Of a stretch of DNA of 64,000 bases, positions 43,080 to 50,852 are shown piece after piece. Source of the stretch: an uncultured Eubacteriales bacterium (lineage in GTDB: Bacteria > Bacillota > Clostridia > Oscillospirales > UBA644); NCBI GenBank assembly GCA_959604355.1, contig CAUHAO010000001.1, forward strand, positions 1 to 64,000, in the 5' to 3' direction. Every line of letters starts with the position of its first letter. Position 1 is the first letter of the stretch. Made by a program: the position numbers and the translations under genes. Under the pieces are notes generated by a model. That model did no database searches and was not told where the DNA came from. It saw only the letters and a list, made by a program, of their open reading frames with translations.

Positions 43080-44103
43080 AATACAGACAAATAATCTTGA
43101 CGTTCTCTTTGCTGCGATATCCGCAACGATGAAGCTCTATATTCCCGTCGATACGGATGCCGGCGCGCAGTATATGCCGTGGCGCGATGGCGTGAAATTT
43201 TCATCAGCGCTCAATACCGCCCGCAGCGCAAAAGACTTCTTTTTTCCACAGTCCGAGGACCTTATGGCGTTCAAAGTCGAAGGCAAACGCATTGAAATAA
43301 TCGACACACGCAAAGAGTCAGAGGATTTTGCAGTATTCGGCGTGCGTGCGTGCGACGTGCGCGGTTTTGAGGTGCTTGACCGCGTCTTTCTGAACGAACC
43401 TGTGGATACATATTACAAAAACAGACGAGAGCACGGCATTATAATCTCTCTTGCCTGCAACCGTCCCTCCGAGACCTGCTTCTGCGGCACTTTCGGCATC
43501 GACGCGTCGCAGCCCGGTGGCGATATCGTGTGCCACATGACGTCGGACTTCCTTTATCTCGACGCAAAGACCGAAAAAGGCGAAGCTCTGCTTTCGTCGC
43601 TCGGCAGTATATGCGAAGAGTGCGACGGCGCGGCGGTAGAGGCAGAGAAAGAAATCATCCGCGGACGTTTGGAAAAGCTTCCGCTTGCAGACGTGAAGGC
43701 GGACAAATTCGGCAAGGACAAGACGAAAGAATTCTTTGATGATCCCGCATGGGCTGAGCTTTCCGAAGCATGCCTCGGCTGCGGCACATGTACTTTCGTA
43801 TGTCCGACATGCCAGTGTTACGATATAAAGGATTTCAAGACAAATGACGGCGTGCGCCGTTTCCGTTGTTGGGATTCGTGCATGTATTCGGACTTTACCA
43901 GGATGTCCGCAGGACAGCCGAGACTGACACAGCTTGAACGCTTTCGCCAGCGCTTCATGCACAAGCTCGTTTATTATCCCACCAACAACGAAGGCGTTTT
44001 CAGTTGCGTCGGCTGCGGCAGATGTATCTCAAAATGCCCGATAAAGATGAACATAGTAAAAGTCATGAAAAAACTCGGGGAGGGGGATAAGAACGATGAC
44101 TGA
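43072..44103 (+). CDS. Fe-S subunit of the Flx-type module (AsrA/FlxB-like)
   Basis: The 343-residue protein resembles the 4Fe-4S dicluster beta subunits of sulfite reductase (AsrA) and sulfhydrogenase (HydB): FGVRACDVRGFEVLDRVFL, CNRPSETCFCGTFGID, then CLGCGTCTFVCPTCQCYD (about 239-256) and CVGCGRCISKCPIKMN (about 313-328), with RRFRCWDSCMYSDFTR between. These proteins pass electrons from the NAD(P)H flavoprotein encoded next. AAAGGAGG precedes its start within the previous gene. The FlxB assignment is by analogy. Confidence 0.78.
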   Translation: MRKIQTNNLDVLFAAISATMKLYIPVDTDAGAQYMPWRDGVKFSSALNTARSAKDFFFPQSEDLMAFKVEGKRIEIIDTRKESEDFAVFGVRACDVRGFEVLDRVFLNEPVDTYYKNRREHGIIISLACNRPSETCFCGTFGIDASQPGGDIVCHMTSDFLYLDAKTEKGEALLSSLGSICEECDGAAVEAEKEIIRGRLEKLPLADVKADKFGKDKTKEFFDDPAWAELSEACLGCGTCTFVCPTCQCYDIKDFKTNDGVRRFRCWDSCMYSDFTRMSAGQPRLTQLERFRQRFMHKLVYYPTNNEGVFSCVGCGRCISKCPIKMNIVKVMKKLGEGDKNDD

Positions 44104-44929
44104 CATGAGAGATCCGCTCATTCCCGTTGTAGGCGAGGTCGTCGATATCCGCCTGGATACGCCCGATATAAAGACTTTCCGTGTCGTTACACCCGACGGC
44201 AAGAAGGCGTTTGACCACCGCCCCGGACAATGTGCTATGCTTTCGATCCCCGGTGTCGGTGAGGCCATGTTTTCCATAACATCGTCCCCGACAAATACCG
44301 GATATATGGAGTTCTCCATTAAAAAATGCGGTTGTGTTACCGATTTCCTCCACAGTATGGAAGTCGGACAGCAGATTACTATCCGCGGCCCTTACGGCAA
44401 GCCTTTCCCGGTAGACGACGCGTTTGTCGGAAAAAATCTTTTGTTTATCGCCGGCGGCGTCGGCCTCGCGCCTCTGCGCTCTGTCATAAATTATTGCCGC
44501 CATTATCGCGATCGTTACGGCAAGATTGACATTGTTTACGGCTCACGCTCCAAGGACGATCTGCTTGACTATAAGGAGATCGTCGACGAGTGGGCAAATG
44601 ATACGGACGTACATGTGCACCTGACCATCGACCGAGAGCAGGAAGGTTGGGACGGACATGTCGGATTCGTTCCGAACTATGTCAAGGAATTGAGCTTTGA
44701 TACCAATAAGATAGCTGTACTTTGCGGTCCGCCGATAATGATAAAGTTTACGCTTGCAGGGCTGTACGAGCTTGGATTTGAGAAAACTCAGATATACACG
44801 ACGCTCGAACTGCGTATGAAATGCGGCATCGGTAAATGCGGACGCTGCAACGTCGGCTCAAAATACGTCTGCAAGGACGGACCCGTGTTCCGTTTTGACG
44901 AACTGGACGAACTTCCGGACGAATATTGA
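44096..44929 (+). CDS. flxA: FlxA-like NAD(P)H:FAD oxidoreductase subunit
   Basis: The 277-residue protein is a ferredoxin-NADP reductase-type module (AsrB/HydG/FlxA): FAD domain RPGQCAMLSIPGVGEAMFSI, nucleotide-binding LLFIAGGVGLAPLRSVINY, substrate loop VLCGPPIMIKFT and a C-terminal [2Fe-2S] site CGIGKCGRCNVG with a further Cys in YVCKDGPVF. It is the likely entry point of electrons from NADH (or exit, if reversed). It overlaps the upstream gene by 8 bases and lies 23 bases from the frdB-like gene. Confidence 0.88.
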   Translation: MTDMRDPLIPVVGEVVDIRLDTPDIKTFRVVTPDGKKAFDHRPGQCAMLSIPGVGEAMFSITSSPTNTGYMEFSIKKCGCVTDFLHSMEVGQQITIRGPYGKPFPVDDAFVGKNLLFIAGGVGLAPLRSVINYCRHYRDRYGKIDIVYGSRSKDDLLDYKEIVDEWANDTDVHVHLTIDREQEGWDGHVGFVPNYVKELSFDTNKIAVLCGPPIMIKFTLAGLYELGFEKTQIYTTLELRMKCGIGKCGRCNVGSKYVCKDGPVFRFDELDELPDEY

Positions 44930-44952
44930 TAAAGTGAGAGGACTGAAGAATA

Positions 44953-45627
44953 ATGGAGAATACGGTAAATATATATCTTTTCGGCAAACAGTATACCGTG
45001 CCGGAGGATCTTACGATCATGCGTGCCATGGAATATTCGGGCTATCAGCTCGTGCGTGGCTGCGGTTGCCGCAATGGTTTTTGCGGCGCGTGTGCGACGA
45101 TATACCGCATAAAAGGGCAGAGAGAACTCAAGACCTGCCTGGCGTGCCAGACGAAGGTCGAGGAAGGCATGTACATCGCGACGCTTCCTTTCTTTCCGCT
45201 CGTAAAACAAATCTACGACATCGAAAAAATCTCCCCCACCCAGCAGATAATGATGCAGCTTTATCCCGAGATTTACGCCTGTGTCGGCTGTAACGCCTGC
45301 ACGAAAGCATGCACCCAGAGCCTTGATGTTATGCAATACATAGCTTACGCTCAGCGCGGCGAATTTGATAAATGCGCGGAGGAGTCTTTCGACTGTGTTA
45401 TGTGCGGAGTATGTTCTTCACGTTGCCCCGCGGGCATATCCCATCCGCAGGTCGCAATGCTTGCGCGCCGTATAAACGGCAAATATCTCGCGCCAAAGAC
45501 CGAGCATCTTGAAAACCGTGTAAAAGAGATAAACGACGGTACCTTCACGGATCTCATAGAGGCGCTTATGGGCAAACCAGTCGAAGAACTCAAAGAACTT
45601 TACAACAACAGAGAAATAGAGAAATAA
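44953..45627 (+). CDS. frdB: Fumarate reductase iron-sulfur subunit-like protein
   Basis: The 224-residue protein has an N-terminal plant-type [2Fe-2S] domain (Cys39/44/47/62) as in FrdB/SdhB, then two four-Cys ferredoxin motifs, Cys110/113/116/120 and Cys148/151/154/158. Classical FrdB has one [4Fe-4S] and one three-Cys [3Fe-4S] site for quinone contact; here the last site also has four Cys, and no membrane subunit gene follows. Thus electrons probably arrive from another soluble protein, most likely the Hdr/Flx complex, rather than from quinol. It stands 11 bases before the flavoprotein gene. Confidence 0.82.
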   Translation: MENTVNIYLFGKQYTVPEDLTIMRAMEYSGYQLVRGCGCRNGFCGACATIYRIKGQRELKTCLACQTKVEEGMYIATLPFFPLVKQIYDIEKISPTQQIMMQLYPEIYACVGCNACTKACTQSLDVMQYIAYAQRGEFDKCAEESFDCVMCGVCSSRCPAGISHPQVAMLARRINGKYLAPKTEHLENRVKEINDGTFTDLIEALMGKPVEELKELYNNREIEK

Positions 45628-45638
45628 GGAGGGGCGAC

Positions 45639-47240
45639 ATGTATCCGGAAAGTATGAAAAAATCTCTTGCGGCTGTCGAGGCGGCACGAGAGGCGAATAT
45701 AGCGTATGAGCCCGCGCGAATGACGGCTCAGCAGAAGGAAGATCTTCTTGCACAGTATCACCCCGACTACAAAAAAAGCGAATTCCGTACTCTTGAAATA
45801 GGGCCCAACAAAGGCGAAGCCGTACCGAAGGAGCTTTGTCAGATGCTTCAGGCCAACAGCCGTATCAGCGCGGCAGATGTTGATCTTGATAATCCGAAAT
45901 ACGACGTTGACGTGCTCGTTATCGGCGGAGGCGGCGCGGGTTCTTCCGCGGCAATAGAGGCGGACAACGCCGGCGCAAATGTAATGATAGTTACAAAACT
46001 CCGTATCGGTGACGCGAACACGATGATGGCGGAGGGCGGCATTCAGGCGGCGGATAAGCCCAACGACAGCCCCGCGATACACTTTCTTGACGCTTTCGGA
46101 GGCGGACACTTTGCGGCAAAGCGCGAATTGCTTTCCAAACTCGTATGTGACGCTCCCGAAGCAATACAATGGCTCAATTCGCTGGGCGTGGAGTTCGATA
46201 AAGCTCCCGACGGCACGATGATAACCACCCACGGCGGCGGTACATCCCGCAAGCGTATGCACGCGGCAAAAGATTATTCCGGCGCGGAAATAATGCGTAC
46301 ATTGCGTGACGAAGTTCTCAACAGAGGTATCCCTGTCGTTGACTTTACGTCCGCGGTAGAGCTTATCCTTGACGAGAACGGCAACGCTGCAGGCGCTGTG
46401 CTGATGAACATGGAAACAAAAGAGCTCATGGTCGCGCGTGCAAAGACCGTTATTATCGCGACCGGCGGTGCGGGACGTATGCACTACCAGGGTTTCCCGA
46501 CATCAAACCATTACGGTGCGACGGCGGACGGACTTGTGCTCGGCTACCGTGTAGGTGCAAAACTTCTTTACGCGGATACTCTTCAGTATCATCCCACGGG
46601 CGCGGCATTCCCGCAGCAGATATTCGGTGCTCTTGTTACCGAAAAAGTGCGTTCGCTCGGTGCAAAACTGGTAAACAGAGACGGAAAGGTGTTCATGCAT
46701 CCGCTCGAAACGCGTGACGTTGCGGCGGCGTCTATAATCCGTGAATGCTCGACTCGCGGAGAGGGCGTTGATACGGGTGACGGACTTGCGGTCTGGCTTG
46801 ACACGCCGATGATCGAGAAAATCGGCGGCGAAGGCACGATAGAAAAACGTATTCCGGCCATGATGCGTATGTTTGCGCAGTACGGCATAGATATCCGCAA
46901 AGAGCCCATACTTGTTTATCCGACTCTGCACTATCAGAATGGCGGACTTGACATAAACGTTGACGGGGAAACGACGAACGTTCGCAATCTCTATGTTGCG
47001 GGTGAGGCTGTCGGCGGAATCCACGGCAGAAACAGGCTTATGGGAAACTCCCTGCTCGATATAATCGTTTTCGGACGCAGTGCGGGCAAGAACGCCGCGG
47101 CAAGAGCAAAAGATGTTTCCGTCGGTGCGCTTACTCTTGACCATATAGCGAAATTTAAGGCGGAAATGGAAAAAGCGGGCATAAAGACAGACGCCGTGTC
47201 GCCGAAACTGCTGCCAGACTACACCCGTAAAAATAGATAA
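45639..47240 (+). CDS. frdA: Soluble fumarate reductase-type flavoprotein
   Basis: The 533-residue protein has an unusual N-terminal extension of about 86 residues, then the FAD domain VDVLVIGGGGAGSSAA (90-105), AEGGIQAAD, GGGTSRKRMHAAKDYSGAEI, LQYHPTG, TEKVRSLGAKLVNRDGKVFM, LHYQNGGLDI and GRNRLMGNSLLDIIVFGRSAG. This is the SdhA/FrdA/L-aspartate oxidase family. The His that binds FAD covalently in FrdA (RSHTxAAxGG) is Asn127 here (GDANTMMAEGG), so FAD should be non-covalent. Fumarate reduction rather than aspartate oxidation is favoured by the frdB-like, fumC and mdh-like neighbours and absence of nadA/nadC. AAGGAGGGG precedes the ATG. Confidence 0.85.
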   Translation: MYPESMKKSLAAVEAAREANIAYEPARMTAQQKEDLLAQYHPDYKKSEFRTLEIGPNKGEAVPKELCQMLQANSRISAADVDLDNPKYDVDVLVIGGGGAGSSAAIEADNAGANVMIVTKLRIGDANTMMAEGGIQAADKPNDSPAIHFLDAFGGGHFAAKRELLSKLVCDAPEAIQWLNSLGVEFDKAPDGTMITTHGGGTSRKRMHAAKDYSGAEIMRTLRDEVLNRGIPVVDFTSAVELILDENGNAAGAVLMNMETKELMVARAKTVIIATGGAGRMHYQGFPTSNHYGATADGLVLGYRVGAKLLYADTLQYHPTGAAFPQQIFGALVTEKVRSLGAKLVNRDGKVFMHPLETRDVAAASIIRECSTRGEGVDTGDGLAVWLDTPMIEKIGGEGTIEKRIPAMMRMFAQYGIDIRKEPILVYPTLHYQNGGLDINVDGETTNVRNLYVAGEAVGGIHGRNRLMGNSLLDIIVFGRSAGKNAAARAKDVSVGALTLDHIAKFKAEMEKAGIKTDAVSPKLLPDYTRKNR

Positions 47241-47264
47241 TCATTCGGAAAGAAGAAAAAGAAA

Positions 47265-47618
47265 ATGACACTTGAAACTTTAACAAATCTTTTTGAAGCA
47301 CTCACTATATTCTGTTTCGGCTTGTCCTGGCCGATATCCATCCGCAAATCCTTGATTTCACGTACCGCAAAGGGCAAGAGCCTTTTCTTTGAGGTTTTCC
47401 TGCTTATAGGTTATGCTTTCGGTATAGCACGCAAAGTCATCCAGGTATCCTGCATGGGCCATGTTATTGAATTCACGAGCCTGGAAGGTTGGATATTTTT
47501 CCTGAGCTTCTTCTTCTATATTCTTAACTTTATCGAGATTTCCATCGACGTATGTCTCTACTTCCGCAACTCCAGACTTGACCGTGAGGCTCAAGAACGC
47601 AACCTCGCCAAAAACTAA
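47265..47618 (+). CDS. Small membrane protein, PQ-loop/SemiSWEET-like
   Basis: The 117-residue protein has three predicted helices (about 5-23, 40-58, 72-98) with SWPISIRKSLISRTAKGKSL after the first, resembling a half-PQ-loop repeat, and a charged cytoplasmic tail. Similar small proteins occur in gut Clostridia; function is not established. It follows frdA by 24 bases and could be in the same transcript, but a role as fumarate reductase anchor is unlikely, as no haem or quinone residues are visible. Confidence 0.6.
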   Translation: MTLETLTNLFEALTIFCFGLSWPISIRKSLISRTAKGKSLFFEVFLLIGYAFGIARKVIQVSCMGHVIEFTSLEGWIFFLSFFFYILNFIEISIDVCLYFRNSRLDREAQERNLAKN

Positions 47619-47699
47619 GTTGTCTCAGAGAGTCTTACGAAGGCCGAGGCTTCAGAAAACGCGGAAAAGAAACAATTCGTAACGAATGGAGAGAACACT

Positions 47700-48611
47700 A
47701 TGACCGATATTTCAAAAGAAGTTTTTGAAAAGTACCAGGTGCGGAAAACAGAGGCACAAAAGACAAAGTTCATAGATTTCATCCTCTCGAAATTCCCTGA
47801 TGCAAAAGTAGAAAAGGGCGGCTTCCTTAACAGCAGAAATATCGTTGTCGGGGACGTCGATAATGCGAAAATCGTTCTCGGAGCGCACTATGACACGTGC
47901 TCGGTGCTTCCGATACCGAATTTCATCATGCCGAAAAATATAGCTCTTTCGCTGCTTTACGGTTTGTTAATCGCTATTCCCGTAATAATCATCGCGGGCG
48001 CGGCTACATTTGCGGTAAAAGCGCTGACGGATAGTATTCTTCTTGCGGAATTGACGTATTTTGCCGTGCTTATCGCGCTTTTTGCGATTTTGTTCGCGGG
48101 AAAGCCGAATAAACACACCGCAAACGACAATACGTCCGGCGTCATCACACTTCTTGAGATAATGGAGGCTATGAGTGACGACGAAAAACAAAAAACGGCG
48201 TTCGTGTTTTTCGATAATGAGGAAAACGGGCTTTTCGGGTCTATGTTTTTTTCAAAGATTCATAAAGACGCGATGAAAGACAAGCTTCTGCTCAACTTCG
48301 ACTGCGTGTCGGACGGCGACGAGATACTCATTATTCCGGGCAAAAAAATTCCCGAGACGCAGAAAGACTTGCTGTGTGCGGCATATCACGGCGCGGACGG
48401 CAAAAACGTCACCGTCGAAAAAAGTGCGGCTGGGATATATTATCCATCCGACCAGAGGAATTTTCCGTGCGGCATCGGTGTCGCGGCGTTCAAGAAGGGC
48501 AAATTCGGGCTTTATCTTGACCGAATACATACCGTGCGCGATACGGCGTTTGACGAACGCAATGTGGAGCTGCTGTGTGGCTGCACGGCAGAACTCGTAA
48601 AAAACATATAA
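47700..48611 (+). CDS. M28-family metallopeptidase with embedded membrane hairpin
   Basis: The 303-residue product carries M28 zinc ligands in order: His/Asp in LGAHYDT (about 61-66), Asp in HTANDNTSG, the Glu-Glu pair in FFDNEENG, Asp in NFDCVSDGDE and His in RIHTVRDT. Between the first and second ligands lie two hydrophobic helices (about 80-103 and 112-134), so the enzyme is probably membrane-bound, with the catalytic domain formed around a hairpin. It likely removes N-terminal residues from peptides. GGAGAG precedes the start; a terminator follows. Confidence 0.82.
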   Translation: MTDISKEVFEKYQVRKTEAQKTKFIDFILSKFPDAKVEKGGFLNSRNIVVGDVDNAKIVLGAHYDTCSVLPIPNFIMPKNIALSLLYGLLIAIPVIIIAGAATFAVKALTDSILLAELTYFAVLIALFAILFAGKPNKHTANDNTSGVITLLEIMEAMSDDEKQKTAFVFFDNEENGLFGSMFFSKIHKDAMKDKLLLNFDCVSDGDEILIIPGKKIPETQKDLLCAAYHGADGKNVTVEKSAAGIYYPSDQRNFPCGIGVAAFKKGKFGLYLDRIHTVRDTAFDERNVELLCGCTAELVKNI

Positions 48612-48617
48612 AGCAAA

Positions 48618-48641
48618 ACCCGTCGGCAAAAACCGACGGGT
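48618..48641 (+). terminator. Rho-independent terminator after the M28 gene
   Basis: Perfect 9-bp stem ACCCGTCGG / CCGACGGGT with CAAAAA loop, followed by ATATTTTTA. Confidence 0.9.
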
Positions 48642-48698
48642 ATATTTTTAATTTTCGCGGAAAAAATAGGAGTAAATTTACATTCGGAGGCGAAGATT

Positions 48699-48920
48699 AT
48701 GGATAAAGGTATAGGCACAAAAACGGATAACGGTATAAAGATAACCCGCCGCGACCGCGTGTTTCGCGCGTGGGAAGACTCTATGGAGCTCGTTCGGAAT
48801 TACGAGATATGGGCAAAAGAGATCGACGATAAGGCGATTTCGGGTATATTCGCGAAATTCGCGGAGGATGAATGTATCCATGCGGCTAAATTTCTCGACT
48901 TACTGCATGAGATGGAATAA
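48699..48920 (+). CDS. Small helical protein, possible ferritin-like fragment
   Basis: A 73-residue protein with GGAGG eight bases before the ATG. The second half, GIFAKFAEDECIHAAKFLDL, has the ExxxH/DExxH spacing and heptads seen in rubrerythrin-type helices, but only half a four-helix bundle is present. It could dimerise to form one. Function unknown. Confidence 0.55.
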   Translation: MDKGIGTKTDNGIKITRRDRVFRAWEDSMELVRNYEIWAKEIDDKAISGIFAKFAEDECIHAAKFLDLLHEME

Positions 48921-48967
48921 AAAAAGGATGCGCAGAGCCGTACTTTGAAGGACAGTCGTCTTATGTA

Positions 48968-49003
48968 GGAAACGGTGCAGTCCGTGAGGACTGCACCGTT
49001 TCC
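48968..49003. terminator. Perfect 16-bp inverted repeat, probable terminator
   Basis: Stem GGAAACGGTGCAGTCC / GGACTGCACCGTTTCC with GTGA loop; CTTTGTTT follows on the plus strand. It closes the small-protein gene and marks the left side of the minus-strand island. Confidence 0.75.
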
Positions 49004-49161
49004 CTTTGTTTCAGGCGGTTTTCAGAGGATTTTCCTGTTCGGCTTTTCTGACTGCTTGCGCGCCTTTTCAACCGCGGAGAGCAATTCTTTTTGCTCTTTT
49101 CCATAGTTGCATGTACCCTAAGCAACTGTGTCCTTGCGCATCTTTGGCCCAAGGAGGGGAT
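49004..49161 (-). other. Intergenic stretch with a short decayed coding trace
   Basis: No gene with a start and ribosome site is seen. On the minus strand a broken frame reads GKEQKELLSAVEKARKQSEK then a stop, an amphipathic Lys/Glu-rich helix that looks like the end of some longer protein, but I cannot assign it. It sits between the 16-bp hairpin and the VanY gene, so it may be debris from insertion of the island. Confidence 0.35.
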
Positions 49162-50028
49162 TTACTCTCTTGTAACGGTGACAATGTAGCTCCCCGTATT
49201 ATCCGGAGAGATCACCGCATTTGAGTAGCTGTCCGGCAATATCAGAGTATCATCAGCTGCTGTTTTTTGCCGTGATATTAAATAGTTGTCAACCTCGTAC
49301 CAAACGCCATCCTCTAAGGAAAGTATGTATTCTTCTAATGTCAAATGGTTGTTATATATAATTTTTGCATGGGGCTCACCGACATATCGAATATGCCAGG
49401 GTTCAAATCTCATGCCCGTTTCACTCTTGCCATAAGAGGGATATCTGATTATAAATCCATATTCCCAGCAGTTCGAATTGACAAACTGTCCCGCAGCTGT
49501 TTTAATAAATCCTAAGCCGGCGTTATATTGCACATAAACATCAAGAGCGAGCCCTGTTTGGTGTTCGCTTGCACCCGGGATATTCGCGGTTAAAGGATCT
49601 TCATCATACAGTTCCTGCTGCTCCTCCTCGGTACGATAGGCACTGGACACAAACAATTTACTGCCGGTTTTTTCATTGACCGCAAGAGTTAGTTTTTCAA
49701 ACGCTTCGTGTAAACAGTCATTTATTTGCACGTCCGTATCTTTATATTGAGAGATGGACGGCACAAAGTCCTCTTGTAAGAGGTATTCTGTGTTTATGAG
49801 CATGGCACTTTGATCGAACTTAACCCGCTCATTTGCTTTAAGCTCGCTCAGCGTGAATCGGTTCATATTATCCGGAACAACTGTATTCATTTCAACTCTA
49901 TTGCAATTCACACCGATCTTTTCGCCTAAGATGTAGAGATAGTGCGGCTTAAAATGAAGTACAACTGCGCCTCCTATGACTAAGGCAATAACACAGAAAA
50001 GCACTATCCGCTTTGCCTTCTTTTGCAT
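49162..50028 (-). CDS. VanY-type D-Ala-D-Ala carboxypeptidase
   Basis: The 288-residue protein has one N-terminal membrane anchor (about 7-25) and an extracytoplasmic M15B peptidase domain: SSAYRTEEEQQELYD (substrate binding), ASEHQTGLALDVY with His156 and Asp163 as zinc ligands, and FEPWHIRYVG with catalytic Glu209 and His212. It trims the terminal D-Ala from peptidoglycan stems. A beta-rich tail of about 60 residues follows. There are no vanH/vanA/vanX-type ligase or dipeptidase genes, so by itself it is not a vancomycin-resistance operon. It is the last gene of the island, 11 bases after the SanA-like gene. AAAGGA precedes the ATG. Confidence 0.88.
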   Translation of the reverse strand: MQKKAKRIVLFCVIALVIGGAVVLHFKPHYLYILGEKIGVNCNRVEMNTVVPDNMNRFTLSELKANERVKFDQSAMLINTEYLLQEDFVPSISQYKDTDVQINDCLHEAFEKLTLAVNEKTGSKLFVSSAYRTEEEQQELYDEDPLTANIPGASEHQTGLALDVYVQYNAGLGFIKTAAGQFVNSNCWEYGFIIRYPSYGKSETGMRFEPWHIRYVGEPHAKIIYNNHLTLEEYILSLEDGVWYEVDNYLISRQKTAADDTLILPDSYSNAVISPDNTGSYIVTVTRE

Positions 50029-50039
50029 ATGTTATCCTT

Positions 50040-50834
50040 TCAATAATCGTTTGTAATATCACCGTTGCCGCTTACCGGAACAGGTTCTCCCATATATGTT
50101 GGTTTGGGTTTGAATATGGTTATTGCAAAATCCTTGCACCTCGCAAGTATTTCACGGCACTCCCGGAGGGTTTGTCCTGCGTATATATGATAGTCAGAGG
50201 CGACACCGTATGCTTCTATACCAAACTTTTCAGCGATATACAGAGCTCGGTACAGATGATATTTCTGCGTAACAATGATAATCTTGTCCGCCTTAAATAT
50301 CTCCTTGGCGCGGTAAATACTTTCATAGGTAGAAAAACCTGCGTGATCCATAAAGATGTCTTCAGAGGCAATCCCTGCATCAACAGCATACTGTTTCATT
50401 GCGCCGACCTCGTTGTATTCTTTGCGTCCGTGGTCTCCGCTCATAAGGAGTTTCGGTGCAGCACCGACGTTATACACCTCGATGCCGCGTGTCAGCCTGT
50501 CCTTAAGCATATCGCTGGGTATGCCGTTATTCTTGACTTGACAGCCAAGGACGAGAATGCAATCCACATCTGTAAGTTTTGCGGCATCCTCAGACGTGAT
50601 AATCCGATCCGAAGCAACACTTTTCACATATCCGCTTATCCCGAATACCGAGCCGATTCCCACTGCAAGAAGACAGAGAACGATGATAACAAACGATTTA
50701 ATGCGCTTATTTTTCTTAATCTTTTTGTCACCTGTGAGACTTACAGTTTCCGTTTTGTTTTGCTTATCACAAGTGCAAGACCGACTGCTGTCGTAATCAG
50801 CCCCGTTATGATCGGAAAAACCCCTTTTTTCCAT
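50040..50834 (-). CDS. SanA/YdcF-like DUF218 membrane protein
   Basis: The 264-residue protein has a cytoplasmic N-terminus (about 1-43), one helix (about 44-68) and an outside DUF218 domain: CILVLGCQVKNNGIPSDML, SGDHGRKEYNEVGAM, IIVTQKYHLYRALYIAEKFG. In Enterobacteria SanA affects vancomycin exclusion and envelope integrity and ElyC/YdcF act on lipid carriers or peptidoglycan, but the reaction is unknown. Position between an ABC transporter and VanY supports an envelope-stress role. Confidence 0.83.
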   Translation of the reverse strand: MEKRGFSDHNGADYDSSRSCTCDKQNKTETVSLTGDKKIKKNKRIKSFVIIVLCLLAVGIGSVFGISGYVKSVASDRIITSEDAAKLTDVDCILVLGCQVKNNGIPSDMLKDRLTRGIEVYNVGAAPKLLMSGDHGRKEYNEVGAMKQYAVDAGIASEDIFMDHAGFSTYESIYRAKEIFKADKIIIVTQKYHLYRALYIAEKFGIEAYGVASDYHIYAGQTLRECREILARCKDFAITIFKPKPTYMGEPVPVSGNGDITNDY

Positions 50835-50852
50835 TTGCAGTCTCCTTTTTCC

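Noticed and set aside
47265..47618. Membrane anchor (FrdC/D) of the fumarate reductase
   Set aside because: Three helices follow frdA, but the SWPISIRKS loop resembles PQ-loop proteins and there are no haem-ligand His or quinone-site residues.
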